Shown here one piece after another: positions 15,228-23,732 of a DNA stretch of 50,146 nt. The DNA is taken from the NCBI GenBank assembly GCA_022790855.1, contig JAAVYA010000019.1:1-50146 (forward strand), written 5' to 3'. This stretch comes from Lachnospiraceae bacterium. GTDB lineage: Bacteria; Bacillota; Clostridia; Lachnospirales; Lachnospiraceae. Positions within the stretch are counted from its first letter, which is position 1. Each line of letters starts with the position of its first letter. The translations under genes and the position numbers were made by a program. The notes beneath the pieces were generated by a model. That model saw only the letters and a program-made list of their open reading frames with translations, did not search any database and was not told where the DNA came from.

Positions 15228-16142
15228 ATGGAAGATTGTTTGACCGTCCAAAATCTTGGAAAAAGCTATCGTCATTTTAAAGCGTTAAACGGGCTTACCA
15301 TGCATGTACCAAAGGGAGCTATTTACGGGCTTGTGGGAAAAAACGGCGCGGGGAAGACGACGCTGATTCGGCTGATCTGCGGTTTGCAGCAGCCCACGTT
15401 TGGGGAATATGAGCTCTATGGATGCAGTTATAAAAGCCAGGAGATTACAAAGGTGCGAAAGAGAATGGGAGCCGTGGTGGAGACGCCGTCTTTGTATCTT
15501 GGTATGACGGCCCGGGAGAATTTAAAGGAACAGTACCGGGTGCTGGGCCTGCCTTCTGATGAGGGAATGGAGGAGCTTCTTACTCTGGTGGGGCTTATGG
15601 ATACCGGAAAAAAGAAGGTGAAAAACTTTTCTCTGGGTATGCGTCAGCGCCTTGGAATTGCCGTGGCCCTTTGCGGGGATCCCGATTTTCTGGTACTGGA
15701 TGAGCCTGTCAACGGCCTGGATCCCCAGGGGATCATTGAGATGCGGGAATTGATCTTGAAGCTGAACCGCAAACGGCAGATTACCGTGCTGATTTCCAGT
15801 CATATATTAGACGAGCTGTCGCGCTTGGCCACCCATTACGGTTTTATTGACCATGGATCCATGATCAAGGAAATCAGCGCCGAGGAATTAGAGGAGGCCT
15901 GCAAAAAATGCATCCGCATAGAGGTATCGGATCTTTCCCTTCTCTCCAGGGTTCTGGAAGAAGAGGGGCTGGAATATAAGCTGCTTTCTGGGAATCAGGC
16001 AGATATATTTGACAGTGTGGATATTACGGAATTGGTGCAGAAGCTGGCAGCCGTGGGCTGTAAGGTACGATCCATTACCAAAAAGGACGAGAGCTTGGAG
16101 AGCTATTATGTGAATCTGGTAGGAGGCGGTGAATATGCGTAA
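15228..16142 (+). CDS. ABC transporter ATPase (BcrA/peptide-antibiotic resistance type)
   Basis: A 304 aa ATPase with Walker A GKNGAGKTT (about residues 38-46), signature NFSLGMRQRLG, Walker B FLVLDEPVNGLDP and the H-switch ISSHI. The C-terminal extension of about 80 residues is as in BcrA/NisF-like proteins that work with ABC-2 permeases. AAAGGAGG lies a few bases before ATG 15228. Its end overlaps the permease gene. With the neighbouring regulator and kinase it probably confers immunity to a lantibiotic or other envelope-active compound; the actual substrate cannot be read. Confidence 0.92.
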   Translation: MEDCLTVQNLGKSYRHFKALNGLTMHVPKGAIYGLVGKNGAGKTTLIRLICGLQQPTFGEYELYGCSYKSQEITKVRKRMGAVVETPSLYLGMTARENLKEQYRVLGLPSDEGMEELLTLVGLMDTGKKKVKNFSLGMRQRLGIAVALCGDPDFLVLDEPVNGLDPQGIIEMRELILKLNRKRQITVLISSHILDELSRLATHYGFIDHGSMIKEISAEELEEACKKCIRIEVSDLSLLSRVLEEEGLEYKLLSGNQADIFDSVDITELVQKLAAVGCKVRSITKKDESLESYYVNLVGGGEYA

Positions 16143-16980
16143 TCTGATGTCGGCCGCATGGCTTAGAGTAAGAAAGAACAAAGTATTTTGGGGCGCAATG
16201 ATATTGATGGCGTTTTTTGCAGTAAACAGCAGGCTGGATCAGTATGTGCAGAGGAAACGCTTCGGAGTGGAAGCCACTCTGGAAACATCTTTTTTTGACT
16301 TTATCATGTTTGCTTCGATTTTGATGTCCGTATTTATCAGTCTCTTTTTAGGGACGGAATACGGGGAAGGCACGATTCGAAATAAAATTGTAGTGGGACA
16401 TAAACGGAGCGAAATTTACGGAAGCAATTTGCTGATCTGCATGATGGTGAATCTGCTTTTGGTCGCAGCGTATTTACTGCCTTCTCTTGCATTGGGGATT
16501 CCTCTGGTGGGTTCTTTTCGTTCCGGGTTCGGAGCCATCCTGATACTGTTTGGCTGCAGTATTCTGCTGCTGTCGGCCTATACGGCTCTTTATACGGCGG
16601 TAGCTATGGTGTGCCAGAGCAGGGCCGTTACGGCTGTCATCTGCGTACTGGGAGTATTTCTGCTTTTGATTGCAGGTATTTTTATCCACGGCAGGTTGGA
16701 AGCGCCGGAGTATTATTCTCCTTACAGCATTTCTGTGGCAGACGACGGCGGGATAGTGATGGATGAAAGACAGAATGAAGAGCCCAATCCCGAATGTCTT
16801 CAGGGGACCAAACGCAAAGTCTATGAATTTTTCCTGGATTTTCTTCCCGGGGGACAGACCATTCAGATTACATCCATGAGCGCTCCACATTTGGGGATGA
16901 TGGCATTGTACTCAGTTTTGATCGTCTCCGGCAGCACCGGAATCGGACTGTATGCGTTTTATAAGAAAAATATAAAGTAA
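16135..16980 (+). CDS. ABC-2 type permease of the peptide-resistance module
   Basis: A 281 aa membrane protein with about six hydrophobic segments: an N-terminal hairpin after MRNLMSAAWLRVRKNKVFW, the FASILMSVFISLFLGTEYGEGTIRNK motif region typical of ABC-2 permeases, three segments in 100-190, and a last one near the C-terminus. An extracytoplasmic stretch of about 50 residues follows segment five. ATG 16135 is 8 bases after AGGAGG and overlaps the ATPase stop by 8 bases; GTG 16129 is a weaker alternative. It partners the preceding ATPase. Confidence 0.87.
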   Translation: MRNLMSAAWLRVRKNKVFWGAMILMAFFAVNSRLDQYVQRKRFGVEATLETSFFDFIMFASILMSVFISLFLGTEYGEGTIRNKIVVGHKRSEIYGSNLLICMMVNLLLVAAYLLPSLALGIPLVGSFRSGFGAILILFGCSILLLSAYTALYTAVAMVCQSRAVTAVICVLGVFLLLIAGIFIHGRLEAPEYYSPYSISVADDGGIVMDERQNEEPNPECLQGTKRKVYEFFLDFLPGGQTIQITSMSAPHLGMMALYSVLIVSGSTGIGLYAFYKKNIK

Positions 16981-17001
16981 GTTTTGGAAGGGGAGAGCGT
17001 T

Positions 17002-17940
17002 GTGGAGGTATGGATGGGGGCTGTGATAGTGGGTCTTGTGTTTGTCATATTGCTGCTGATTTTTAAAATCATGCTTATGAAAAAGTCTGCCGGAGAAATC
17101 CGGGAGGCTTTTGCTTGTCGTCTTACGGTGGATACCAATACACTGATTGGAATTTCCAGCCGGGACCGTTCCATGCGCAGGCTGGCGGACTCCATAAATA
17201 TGCAGCTTCGAGAACTTCGAAGGCTGCGGCATCGGTATCAGCAGGGAGATTTGAAGCTGAAAGAAGCGGTAACCGGAATATCCCATGATATCCGTACGCC
17301 TTTGGCTGCAATTTTAGGGTATCTGGAGCTGTTAAAACAGGAGGAACAGCCCCCGGAGACGGCCCGCTGTCTTGCCATTATACAGGAACGGGCCCAGGTG
17401 ATTCGGCAGCTGACAGAAGAATTATTTCGGTATTCTGCCTTGACATTGGAGGAATATGAGCATCCCGTCGGCAGCGTTGGCGATGGGGAGCAGGTATCCT
17501 TGCAGGAGGCTCTGGAAGAAAGTCTTCTGGCTTATTACGGCGCCTTGCGAAAGGCAAGGATAGAACCTGTCATTTCCATGCCCGAGAAAAAGGTCGTCCG
17601 CTGCCTGAATAAAAAAGGGCTTTCCCGAATCTTTGGCAATCTGATCAGCAATGCCATCAAATACAGCGCCGGCGATCTTTTGGTGTCCCTGGAGGAAACC
17701 GGGCGGATTACCTTTTGCAATTCGGCCCCCAAGTTGAATGAAGTGGAGGCTGCCAGCCTGTTTGGGCGGTTTTATACCGTAGAAGATGCAAAGAATTCCA
17801 CAGGACTTGGGCTTTCCATCGCAAAGTCCCTGGCCGCTCAAATGGGCGGTGCGGTCACGGCAGAGTTTAAGGATCAGATGCTGTTTGTCCATGTGTTGTT
17901 TTCGGAAAATATGAATTGTGTGAAAAAACAAAAAATTTAG
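17002..17940 (+). CDS. Sensor histidine kinase of the peptide-resistance module
   Basis: A 312 aa kinase. A single N-terminal hydrophobic segment (about residues 5-25) leads straight into a HAMP-less dimerisation helix, the H-box GISHDIRTPLAAILGYLELL, the N-box FGNLISNAIKYS, and a G-box GLGLSIAKSL. The almost absent extracellular sensor is the intramembrane-sensing layout found in kinases that sense through their ABC transporter. I take GTG 17002 as start because AAGGGGAG lies 6 bases before it; TTG 16984 is also open. It ends the regulator-ABC-kinase module. The following sequence is a different, AT-rich, decayed region. Confidence 0.88.
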   Translation: MEVWMGAVIVGLVFVILLLIFKIMLMKKSAGEIREAFACRLTVDTNTLIGISSRDRSMRRLADSINMQLRELRRLRHRYQQGDLKLKEAVTGISHDIRTPLAAILGYLELLKQEEQPPETARCLAIIQERAQVIRQLTEELFRYSALTLEEYEHPVGSVGDGEQVSLQEALEESLLAYYGALRKARIEPVISMPEKKVVRCLNKKGLSRIFGNLISNAIKYSAGDLLVSLEETGRITFCNSAPKLNEVEAASLFGRFYTVEDAKNSTGLGLSIAKSLAAQMGGAVTAEFKDQMLFVHVLFSENMNCVKKQKI

Positions 17941-18245
17941 CAGTTATAATCAAGCAAAAGAATCATACAAACTTGCTTACATTGAAGAATTACAAAAATT
18001 TTAAAGATGAAATATCTATAGATTTTGAAAATACGGCAGGGTATCAGTTTAGTACAGATTGTATCACTGACGGGATGATCAGCAAAATATTGATTTATGG
18101 TAGAAATGCGACAGGAAAAACAAATTTGGGAAAGGCGTTAATTGATATATATACAAGGTTATTTGGCGGGCGGCGTTATGCTGATACAGGAATATTTCTT
18201 AATGCGGATTCAATAGATGACTGTATCAGGTATTTTTTATCTTGA
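17916..18245 (+). pseudogene. Truncated AAA ATPase (N-terminal fragment)
   Basis: The frame encodes an SMC/ABC-like ATPase N-terminus: a start-like LLTLKNYKNFKDEISIDFEN, then the Walker A segment ILIYGRNATGKTNLGKALID. It stops after about 110 codons, before any Walker B, signature or effector domain. The frame overlaps the end of the kinase gene and has only TTG candidates, with no ribosome binding site. Intact relatives (AAA_15/AAA_21 type, often in abortive-infection systems) are several hundred residues. I read it as a broken remnant. Base composition is clearly more AT-rich than the kinase gene before it. Confidence 0.7.
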
Positions 18246-18905
18246 AATAAATTTGTAAAAACGCTATCTTTTATAGTATATTTTGCAATATCTACTTTTT
18301 CCATTCCTTCTTCCCTTCATCCCCGCCTTTACGACGGGGAAACAATCAGGTATTGTCTTTGTTTCATTATACAAAAAAACCATCCTATATTCAAGGATGA
18401 TTCCCCACAGGTTGGGAAAGCGAAGGGTAATTTGGCCGTATTCCTTCTCTGAAGTGTCTGTGGGCTTTAAAACATCACATCCCATTTGAGCATCTTACCG
18501 ACAGTACTTCCTATCTTTACATACGATTATAAGGAAAAGAATGAATGCCGGAAAGTCAGAGGAAAAAGCCTGTTTATCAATGCTTGATGTATGATTTGAA
18601 ATATGATACGCTAATACAAGAGAGTAGAGCTTATCAGAACTTGCTTGAGAGTATGTCAACAACTGCATAGAAAAAGTATAGGAGTTGATACTAAACTTAT
18701 TCACAACAATATAGTCAAGCCAGCTCTAAAGCTAATATATGATGAAGGCTTTTCGGGAGCAGAAGAGGGTATGCAGGACTGCTTCGGCTTATGCATAACC
18801 TGTTCTATGTTTAAAAAGCTGTCGTGGCATTATCTTATGCAGGTATGAAACATTAAATTTTTACCATTGAATTGCCTGAGGGAAACGAAAGGAGTGTAAG
18901 TTAGA
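18246..18905. other. AT-rich region of probable gene remnants
   Basis: No intact gene is convincing. Short open frames exist on both strands. One (about 18679-18848) reads VDTKLIHNNIVKPALKLIYD followed by EGFSGAEEG, which has the look of a decayed helical domain. A short frame at 18542 (41 codons) has a weak ribosome binding site. Bases 18628-18644 (AGCTTATCAGAACTTGC) match the repeat arm at the start of the window at 16 of 17 positions. The region looks like debris from an insertion. Confidence 0.5.
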
Positions 18906-19589
18906 ATGAATAAACCAATTACAACATTGTTTATGTTGATGTCGGTGGACGGAAAAATCAGCACTGGCGCAACGGACGATTTGGATGTAGATAAAGATTT
19001 TCCTCAAATTGCAGGAATTAGAGAGGGCTTGCACCAATATTATGAAATAGAGCAAACAACAGATTTGTGGACGCTCAATTCTGGCCGGGTGCAAGCCAAA
19101 CTTGGTGTCAATACAAAGGAGATGCCAAATAGGACGCCGGTATCTTTTGCGATAATAGATAATAAGCATTTAAATGAAAATGGGATACGGTATTTTTGTG
19201 CGTTATCGAAAAATTTTGTGTTGATTACCTCAAATGCGAAACATCCGGCATTTCATATTGAGGAAGATAATTTTCATATCATCTATCAGAAAGAATTATC
19301 ATTAAAAAATGCATTGATCAAGCTTCGGTCAGACTATGGTTGTGAGAGAATTACGATACAAACCGGCGGGACGCTAAATGGCTTATTTCTGCGTGAAAAG
19401 CTATTTGATTATGTTGATATTGTGGTTGCCCCGGTTTTGATCGGGGGCAAAGATACATCTACCTTAATTGATGGGAAATCTCTAGTTTCACAAAAAGAAT
19501 TGTCAAAATTAGGCGTTCTGAAACTGCTGGAATGTGCGGTGTTGGAGAACTCCTATTTGCGATTGCGTTATGAGGTAATTCATGGGTAG
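18906..19589 (+). CDS. RibD C-terminal (dihydrofolate reductase-like) domain protein
   Basis: A 227 aa NADPH-dependent reductase-fold protein. Features are the N-terminal strand FMLMSVDGKIS (the RibD-C xxSxDGK motif), the RITIQTGGTLNGLFLREKL segment (nucleotide-binding GG turn) and the IVVAPVLIGGKDTSTLIDG motif near the C-terminus. Stand-alone RibD-C proteins occur outside riboflavin operons and their substrates are often unknown. No other rib gene is here. AAAGGAGTG precedes ATG 18906. Composition is AT-rich compared with the flanking housekeeping genes, consistent with acquisition together with the debris upstream. It appears intact. Confidence 0.88.
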   Translation: MNKPITTLFMLMSVDGKISTGATDDLDVDKDFPQIAGIREGLHQYYEIEQTTDLWTLNSGRVQAKLGVNTKEMPNRTPVSFAIIDNKHLNENGIRYFCALSKNFVLITSNAKHPAFHIEEDNFHIIYQKELSLKNALIKLRSDYGCERITIQTGGTLNGLFLREKLFDYVDIVVAPVLIGGKDTSTLIDGKSLVSQKELSKLGVLKLLECAVLENSYLRLRYEVIHG

Positions 19590-19805
19590 ATTCCTGTGGA
19601 TTGTTTTTACTTTCTCAAATATGGCAGCTGCAAAAACTGAAAAACAGAAAGCAGTTAAAAATCCACAGTTTACATCAAAAAAGCAAGGTTTCACAACACG
19701 CTTTCTAAATCACTCCCCCTCCTTTGCCGAAATACAATACATAAAACAGTAACTATAATATGGCAATACCCGATAACTACTTTGCTTTTTTTGTTTCGAT
19801 ACCCA

Positions 19806-19983
19806 GGCAATTTGCGGCGGCCTTCTTCTAAGCAAACATGTAAGGGCGCTTTTAACGGAGGTGAAATCCACTGCTTACGGAGACTTAGGAATGAAGGCTA
19901 TCCTGAATTCCTTAGTCGCAGTTGGCAGTTAGTTCACCGCAGTGCTGCTCGCGTTTGCGTGAAGAAGGCCGCCGCGAATTGCC
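19806..19983. repeat. 178 bp palindromic element, family D
   Basis: A 23 bp terminal inverted repeat (19806-19828 with 19961-19983, core TTGCGGCGGCCTTCTTC against its complement, one mismatch) encloses further matching arms (GCAAAC with GTTTGC; GGTGAA with TTCACC). It closes on GACTTAGGAAT / ATTCCTTAGTC. A short frame MKAILNSLVAVGS begins in the loop at 19891 and ends after 13 codons. The remaining bases of the 19590-20033 gap show nothing else I can support. Confidence 0.65.
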
Positions 19984-20033
19984 GTCCGTATTCCAAACAC
20001 AATTATTTCATTCTAAAAACAGGAGGCTCCCTT

Positions 20034-20798
20034 ATGACCATAAACCTACAACGCGCCAGCTCTTGGCTTACCGGAGGCTTTTCCCCCATGGGAGGCGGTT
20101 TAAAAAGCACCCAGGAAAAATTGGAGAGGCAGGCGAAGTGCCAGAGCCAGGTGGATTTTTTTGAAAATCAAAAAGAAAATTTAAAAGAAATGAAATGCGA
20201 TACTGTGGAAGAGATTGCCAGAAAGCTGGAATTGTTCCACTCCTATGAAGATCAAATTGCAGCAGCAAAAGCAGCCTATAACAGTGAACAAATGTGGCAT
20301 ACCTTGGATGAAGCCCGGGAGCAGGGAGAAAAAATTGCCGAGGCGGTGGAAGAGACTGCACCCAAGACGCCGGAAGAACGGAAGGAAGAGCAGATCGAGG
20401 AAGCCACAGGCGTGGAGAAGGACGACGGCTTGCTGGAGGAAGCCCTGGACGCCGTAGAAGAACTGACGGAAGAATTGACCAAAGAGTTGACAAAAGAGCT
20501 GGAAGAGGAACTGAATCCGGAATCCATGAAAGAATTAACGGAAAAGCTGGAAGAAGAAGTAACAAAAGAACTGAATCCGGAATCGACGGAAGCAATTGGG
20601 GAAAAGCGGACAGAAGCAGAGAATGAACGAACCTCGGAATCTGTAGAAGCTCTGACAGAGAAGCTGGCGGAGGAAGCAGCCCAAATCCAGCCGGAAGAAA
20701 AACGGGTGGAAGAGTTGCAGCTGCAGAGGATCCGGGCGGAAGCGGCGGCTTTGTATCGGGAAGAGAAAATTTCCTTTGGAGTAGATATTCGTGTCTAA
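20034..20798 (+). CDS. Glu/Lys-rich coiled-coil protein of unknown function
   Basis: A 254 aa soluble, very acidic protein. The N-terminus (MTINLQRASSWLTGGFSPMG) resembles a short interaction motif. Residues about 30-110 are helical, and about 140-230 are a low-complexity run of heptad-like ELTEELTKELTKELEEEL units, with the unit KELNPES occurring twice (ELNPESMKELTEKLEEE and ELNPESTEA). The earlier open frame from 19782 includes the palindromic element and is rejected; ATG 20034 has AGGAGG about 7 bases upstream. The GHKL kinase starts 20 bases after its stop, so the two may be one transcript. I do not recognise a family. Confidence 0.7.
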   Translation: MTINLQRASSWLTGGFSPMGGGLKSTQEKLERQAKCQSQVDFFENQKENLKEMKCDTVEEIARKLELFHSYEDQIAAAKAAYNSEQMWHTLDEAREQGEKIAEAVEETAPKTPEERKEEQIEEATGVEKDDGLLEEALDAVEELTEELTKELTKELEEELNPESMKELTEKLEEEVTKELNPESTEAIGEKRTEAENERTSESVEALTEKLAEEAAQIQPEEKRVEELQLQRIRAEAAALYREEKISFGVDIRV

Positions 20799-20818
20799 GG
20801 AAATTTGGGACAGATAAC

Positions 20819-22219
20819 ATGGAAGCACAGCAGATAGAGTTCTATTACAGCCTAATGTCCCAGTTGGCCACCCATCTGGGCGATGGGGCGGCAGGAGTTA
20901 TTTTCGCATGTTTATGCCGAAGCTTTGTGCCGGAGAGAAAGAAGCGCTGTCTGGTCGCGGGAAGTTATTTCCTGACCATGATAGCGCTGTATTATATTCC
21001 CTTGGAGATCAATGGGATTGTGGCCCATTGGCTGGGAATGGGAGCGGCGCTTATGGCGCTGGTGTATTTGAGCCGGGGAGGCGTTACATCCAAGATTTAT
21101 TTGGCGGTTACCTTTGACACGATACGATGGATTTGCGGGGTGCTGGCAGTTCATGTTTACTATGTGGCAGCTAATAAGTCCCAGGGGCTTTTGGCTCAAG
21201 AGATAGGAAATAATCAGCAGCCCTGGCAGGCATTTTTCGCTTTGTTCTGTTTGATGGAAACCTTGTATTTGTTTCTAAGATGCGGCCTGCTTTTCCTATG
21301 CGTCCGCTTGTTAGAAGCATGTTTTCCATTTCAGGAACGGAAGTTGGAAAAAAGAGAATTATGCAGCCTTTTGATCCCTTCTTTTTTGGGAATTGTGAAT
21401 CATTTGATCCGGTTTGGCTATAACAACCGTTGGGGACATATTTCCTCCTGGCAGGGGGCTTCTGGCAGCGGAACGATGGATTTTTTGTGGTGTGTGAATG
21501 ACGTGACGCTTTTGATTGCTGTTTTTGTGGTACTTCTGTTGTTTGTGCGGCAGAGGGAGGAACAGGATCGGCGTATGCTTCAAAGACAGATTACGGATAT
21601 GCAGTCCCATATCAGGGAAGTGGAGCAGATTTATTCCAGGATCCAGGGAGTAAGGCATGATCTGGGGAACCATGCCCAAGTGCTTTTGGGCCTCATCGGC
21701 AGGGAGCAGTATGAGGAAGCAAGGCGTTATACCAGCAGGTTGAAGGAAACGGCGGATGGGCTGGCATTCGAAATACGCACCGGGGACCCCATTACCGATG
21801 TGATCCTCAATGAAAAAAATAAGCAGGCAAAGGAATGGGGGATCCGGTTTGTATCCAGGTTTTCTTATCCTTCCAGCAGCAGGCTGGATGTTTTTGACGT
21901 GAGTATTGTTTTAAACAATGGCCTGGAGAATGCATTGGAAGCGTCTCGTTTCGCCAAGGAACCTTTTGTGGAAATTGAATCCCGGCAGATGAAAAATGCC
22001 TGGATGATTAAAATTATCAATGGGGTATCGGAGGATTTTTCCCAGGAAGACAGCAATGGGTTTTTGAAAAGTACCAAACAAACGCCCCGGCTTCATGGGT
22101 TTGGCCTGAAAAATATCAGGGAAGTAGCAGAGAAATATTTTGGTAAAATAGAAATTGTTCCTACTGAGGGAAAAGATGGAAAACTGGTGGTTTTGACCGT
22201 TATGCTTCAACTTCCATGA
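20819..22219 (+). CDS. GHKL-type sensor histidine kinase (AgrC-like)
   Basis: A 466 aa membrane kinase. Residues about 20-260 contain five or six hydrophobic segments (sensor region); a helical linker (residues about 245-280) leads to the phospho-acceptor motif IQGVRHDLGNHAQVL. The HATPase domain of the GHKL class follows (N-box VLNNGLENALEA, G-box LHGFGLKNIREVAEKY). This is the architecture of AgrC-like kinases that work with LytTR regulators. No regulator is adjacent; the LytTR regulators at 10455 and 45306 are candidate partners by type only. The start ATG 20819 lacks a strong ribosome binding site (GGGACAG), which suggests coupling to the gene before it. Confidence 0.9.
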   Translation: MEAQQIEFYYSLMSQLATHLGDGAAGVIFACLCRSFVPERKKRCLVAGSYFLTMIALYYIPLEINGIVAHWLGMGAALMALVYLSRGGVTSKIYLAVTFDTIRWICGVLAVHVYYVAANKSQGLLAQEIGNNQQPWQAFFALFCLMETLYLFLRCGLLFLCVRLLEACFPFQERKLEKRELCSLLIPSFLGIVNHLIRFGYNNRWGHISSWQGASGSGTMDFLWCVNDVTLLIAVFVVLLLFVRQREEQDRRMLQRQITDMQSHIREVEQIYSRIQGVRHDLGNHAQVLLGLIGREQYEEARRYTSRLKETADGLAFEIRTGDPITDVILNEKNKQAKEWGIRFVSRFSYPSSSRLDVFDVSIVLNNGLENALEASRFAKEPFVEIESRQMKNAWMIKIINGVSEDFSQEDSNGFLKSTKQTPRLHGFGLKNIREVAEKYFGKIEIVPTEGKDGKLVVLTVMLQLP

Positions 22220-22283
22220 GCCGATATAATAAGGAGAAACGGAATTCAAAAGGGAATTCAGATGAGCTAAGGAGGGCGTACCC

Positions 22284-22970
22284 ATGAACAAAATAGGAAG
22301 CTATGGAATGTATCAGCAGAATTATTATGAGAATACACTGCAGGGGAAGAAGGAGAAAGAAGCTGCGAAAACTTCCAAAGCAGACAAGACAGGCGCAGGC
22401 CAGGTGAAGCTGTCGAGCCGTGCCCAGAAGCTTTTGCAGGAGTTAAAACGGACCTATGGGAACATGGATTTTATGGTAGCTGATTATGAGAGTGATGAGG
22501 AAGCGGCGGAATATCTTTCCAGGGGAAACAAGGAGTACAGCGTACTCTTAGATACAGAGACATTAGAGGAGATGGCCACGGATTCCAAGACCAAGGAGAA
22601 GTATTTGGGGCTTTTGGATGAGGCAACCGGAAAGCTTACCGATCTAAAGAAGCAGCTGGAGGAAGAAGGCGACGGCGAAGAGGTAGCCAGCCTTGGGGTA
22701 TCCATCGGTAAAGACGGGGAAGTATCTTTCTTTGCAGAGCTGGAAAAGATGAGCGACAAGCAAAGAGAACGTATTGAAAAGTCCAAAGAAGCCAAACAAG
22801 AAGAGGCTGCAAAGGAGAAAAAGGCTTCCAGCGCCAAAGAGCAGACGAAACGTACAAGGGTAACAGCCAAGACAACAGAAGAGCTTCTGCGAAAAATCCG
22901 CTCTGTAGACTGGGATAAGGTTCCAGAACCCCAGAGTGTAAGCGGAAATAAGTTTGATTTTAGCATATAG
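22284..22970 (+). CDS. DUF6033-like protein
   Basis: A 228 aa soluble protein that opens with a Tyr/Asn-rich stretch (IGSYGMYQQNYYENTLQG) and a Lys-rich linker. The core is VKLSSRAQKLLQELKRTYGN MDFMVADY (split here), then YLSRGNKEYSVLLDTETLEE. The C-terminal third is a charged helix ending in KVPEPQSVSGNKFDFSI. The core resembles the uncharacterised DUF6033 family of Lachnospiraceae; that label is from memory and moderate. AAGGAGGG precedes ATG 22284. It is 64 bp after the GHKL kinase on the same strand. Function is unknown. Confidence 0.7.
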   Translation: MNKIGSYGMYQQNYYENTLQGKKEKEAAKTSKADKTGAGQVKLSSRAQKLLQELKRTYGNMDFMVADYESDEEAAEYLSRGNKEYSVLLDTETLEEMATDSKTKEKYLGLLDEATGKLTDLKKQLEEEGDGEEVASLGVSIGKDGEVSFFAELEKMSDKQRERIEKSKEAKQEEAAKEKKASSAKEQTKRTRVTAKTTEELLRKIRSVDWDKVPEPQSVSGNKFDFSI

Positions 22971-22978
22971 TTTTTCTT

Positions 22979-23105
22979 AAAACGTAGGATCGCTCCCGCC
23001 GATGTGAGAAGTTCCGTAACAGTTTTGCCCAGGACTTTGCATTTCCCGCAAAGTCCGTAGGATAAAGCTGTTATGGGAATCCCGAAACGGTGGGAGTATC
23101 GTTTT
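22979..23105. repeat. 127 bp palindrome between convergent genes (family E, possible bidirectional terminator)
   Basis: AAAACG at 22979 pairs with CGTTTT ending at 23105. The arms continue through GATCGCTCCCGCCG / CGGTGGGAGTATC and AACAG / CTGTT to a perfect inner hairpin GGACTTTGC-ATTTCCC-GCAAAGTCC (23032-23056). It fills the gap between the DUF6033-like gene and acpS, which converge, and could end transcription from both sides, but it is far longer than an ordinary terminator. Confidence 0.65.
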
Positions 23106-23128
23106 GTATTAGTACTGGATCAAAGTGT

Positions 23129-23539
23129 TCAGACGGTTTGGGCGCAGGATTCGGACGAGGAGTTACCCTCGCAAATGGCATATGCAATTGCATAGTCCAT
23201 ATCATAAGACAAGGAAATATGAATATATGATATCCCATTTTGCCGGGCAGCCGTAAGAGCAGCTCCATGCAAGGTGACAGTAGGGGCTCCGTTATCATCC
23301 TCCAGAATTTCAATCTCATTCAGGCGGACGCTGTTTCCGTGAACCCTAAGAGCTTTAAAGACAGCTTCCTTTCCGGCAAAGCGTGTGGCGTAACTGTAAA
23401 GGGGGGACTGCCTGGTGCGGATCAAGGCGCGTTCCCGGTCCGTAAAGGTTTTTCGGAAAAAAATATCTTCGGAATTTTCAAGATAGAGCTGTTGTATATG
23501 GCGGATGTTGATCAGATCCGTTCCGATTCCATGTATCAT
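23129..23539 (-). CDS. acpS: Holo-[acyl-carrier-protein] synthase
   Basis: Transfers 4'-phosphopantetheine from CoA to apo-ACP. The 136 aa protein is the usual AcpS size and shows the GIGTDLI N-terminal motif (metal-binding Asp 8), FTDRERAL, and the FAGKEAVFKAL motif with the second metal-ligand Glu. The ISYIHISLSYDMDYAIAYAI strand near the C-terminus is also typical. It is transcribed leftwards, alone, and converges with the DUF6033-like gene. ATG 23539 directly begins MIHGIGTD; AAAGAGG lies upstream on the minus strand. Confidence 0.95.
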   Translation of the reverse strand: MIHGIGTDLINIRHIQQLYLENSEDIFFRKTFTDRERALIRTRQSPLYSYATRFAGKEAVFKALRVHGNSVRLNEIEILEDDNGAPTVTLHGAALTAARQNGISYIHISLSYDMDYAIAYAICEGNSSSESCAQTV

Positions 23540-23732
23540 AAGAACCTCTTTCCGGACACTTCGGCGGTGTCATAGGTAGATTTGCGCGTTATATATTAAC
23601 GTGTCTTTTTTATGTAAGTTTTCGTAAAGATAATGTTAGTATATGCTCTGAAAAAGCATAGGTCAATACAAAAAAGCCAAGGAGGAGATCGTATAAAGAC
23701 AATACAGAGGAATAACAAAAAGTGGAAGGTAT

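Noticed and set aside
18264..18489. Overlapping short open frames on both strands (73 and 68 codons)
   Set aside because: Neither has a ribosome binding site or a family I can name; kept only as part of the remnant region.
17916..18905. Intact defence system
   Set aside because: The ATPase lacks everything after Walker A and no partner effector is intact, so only a remnant can be claimed.
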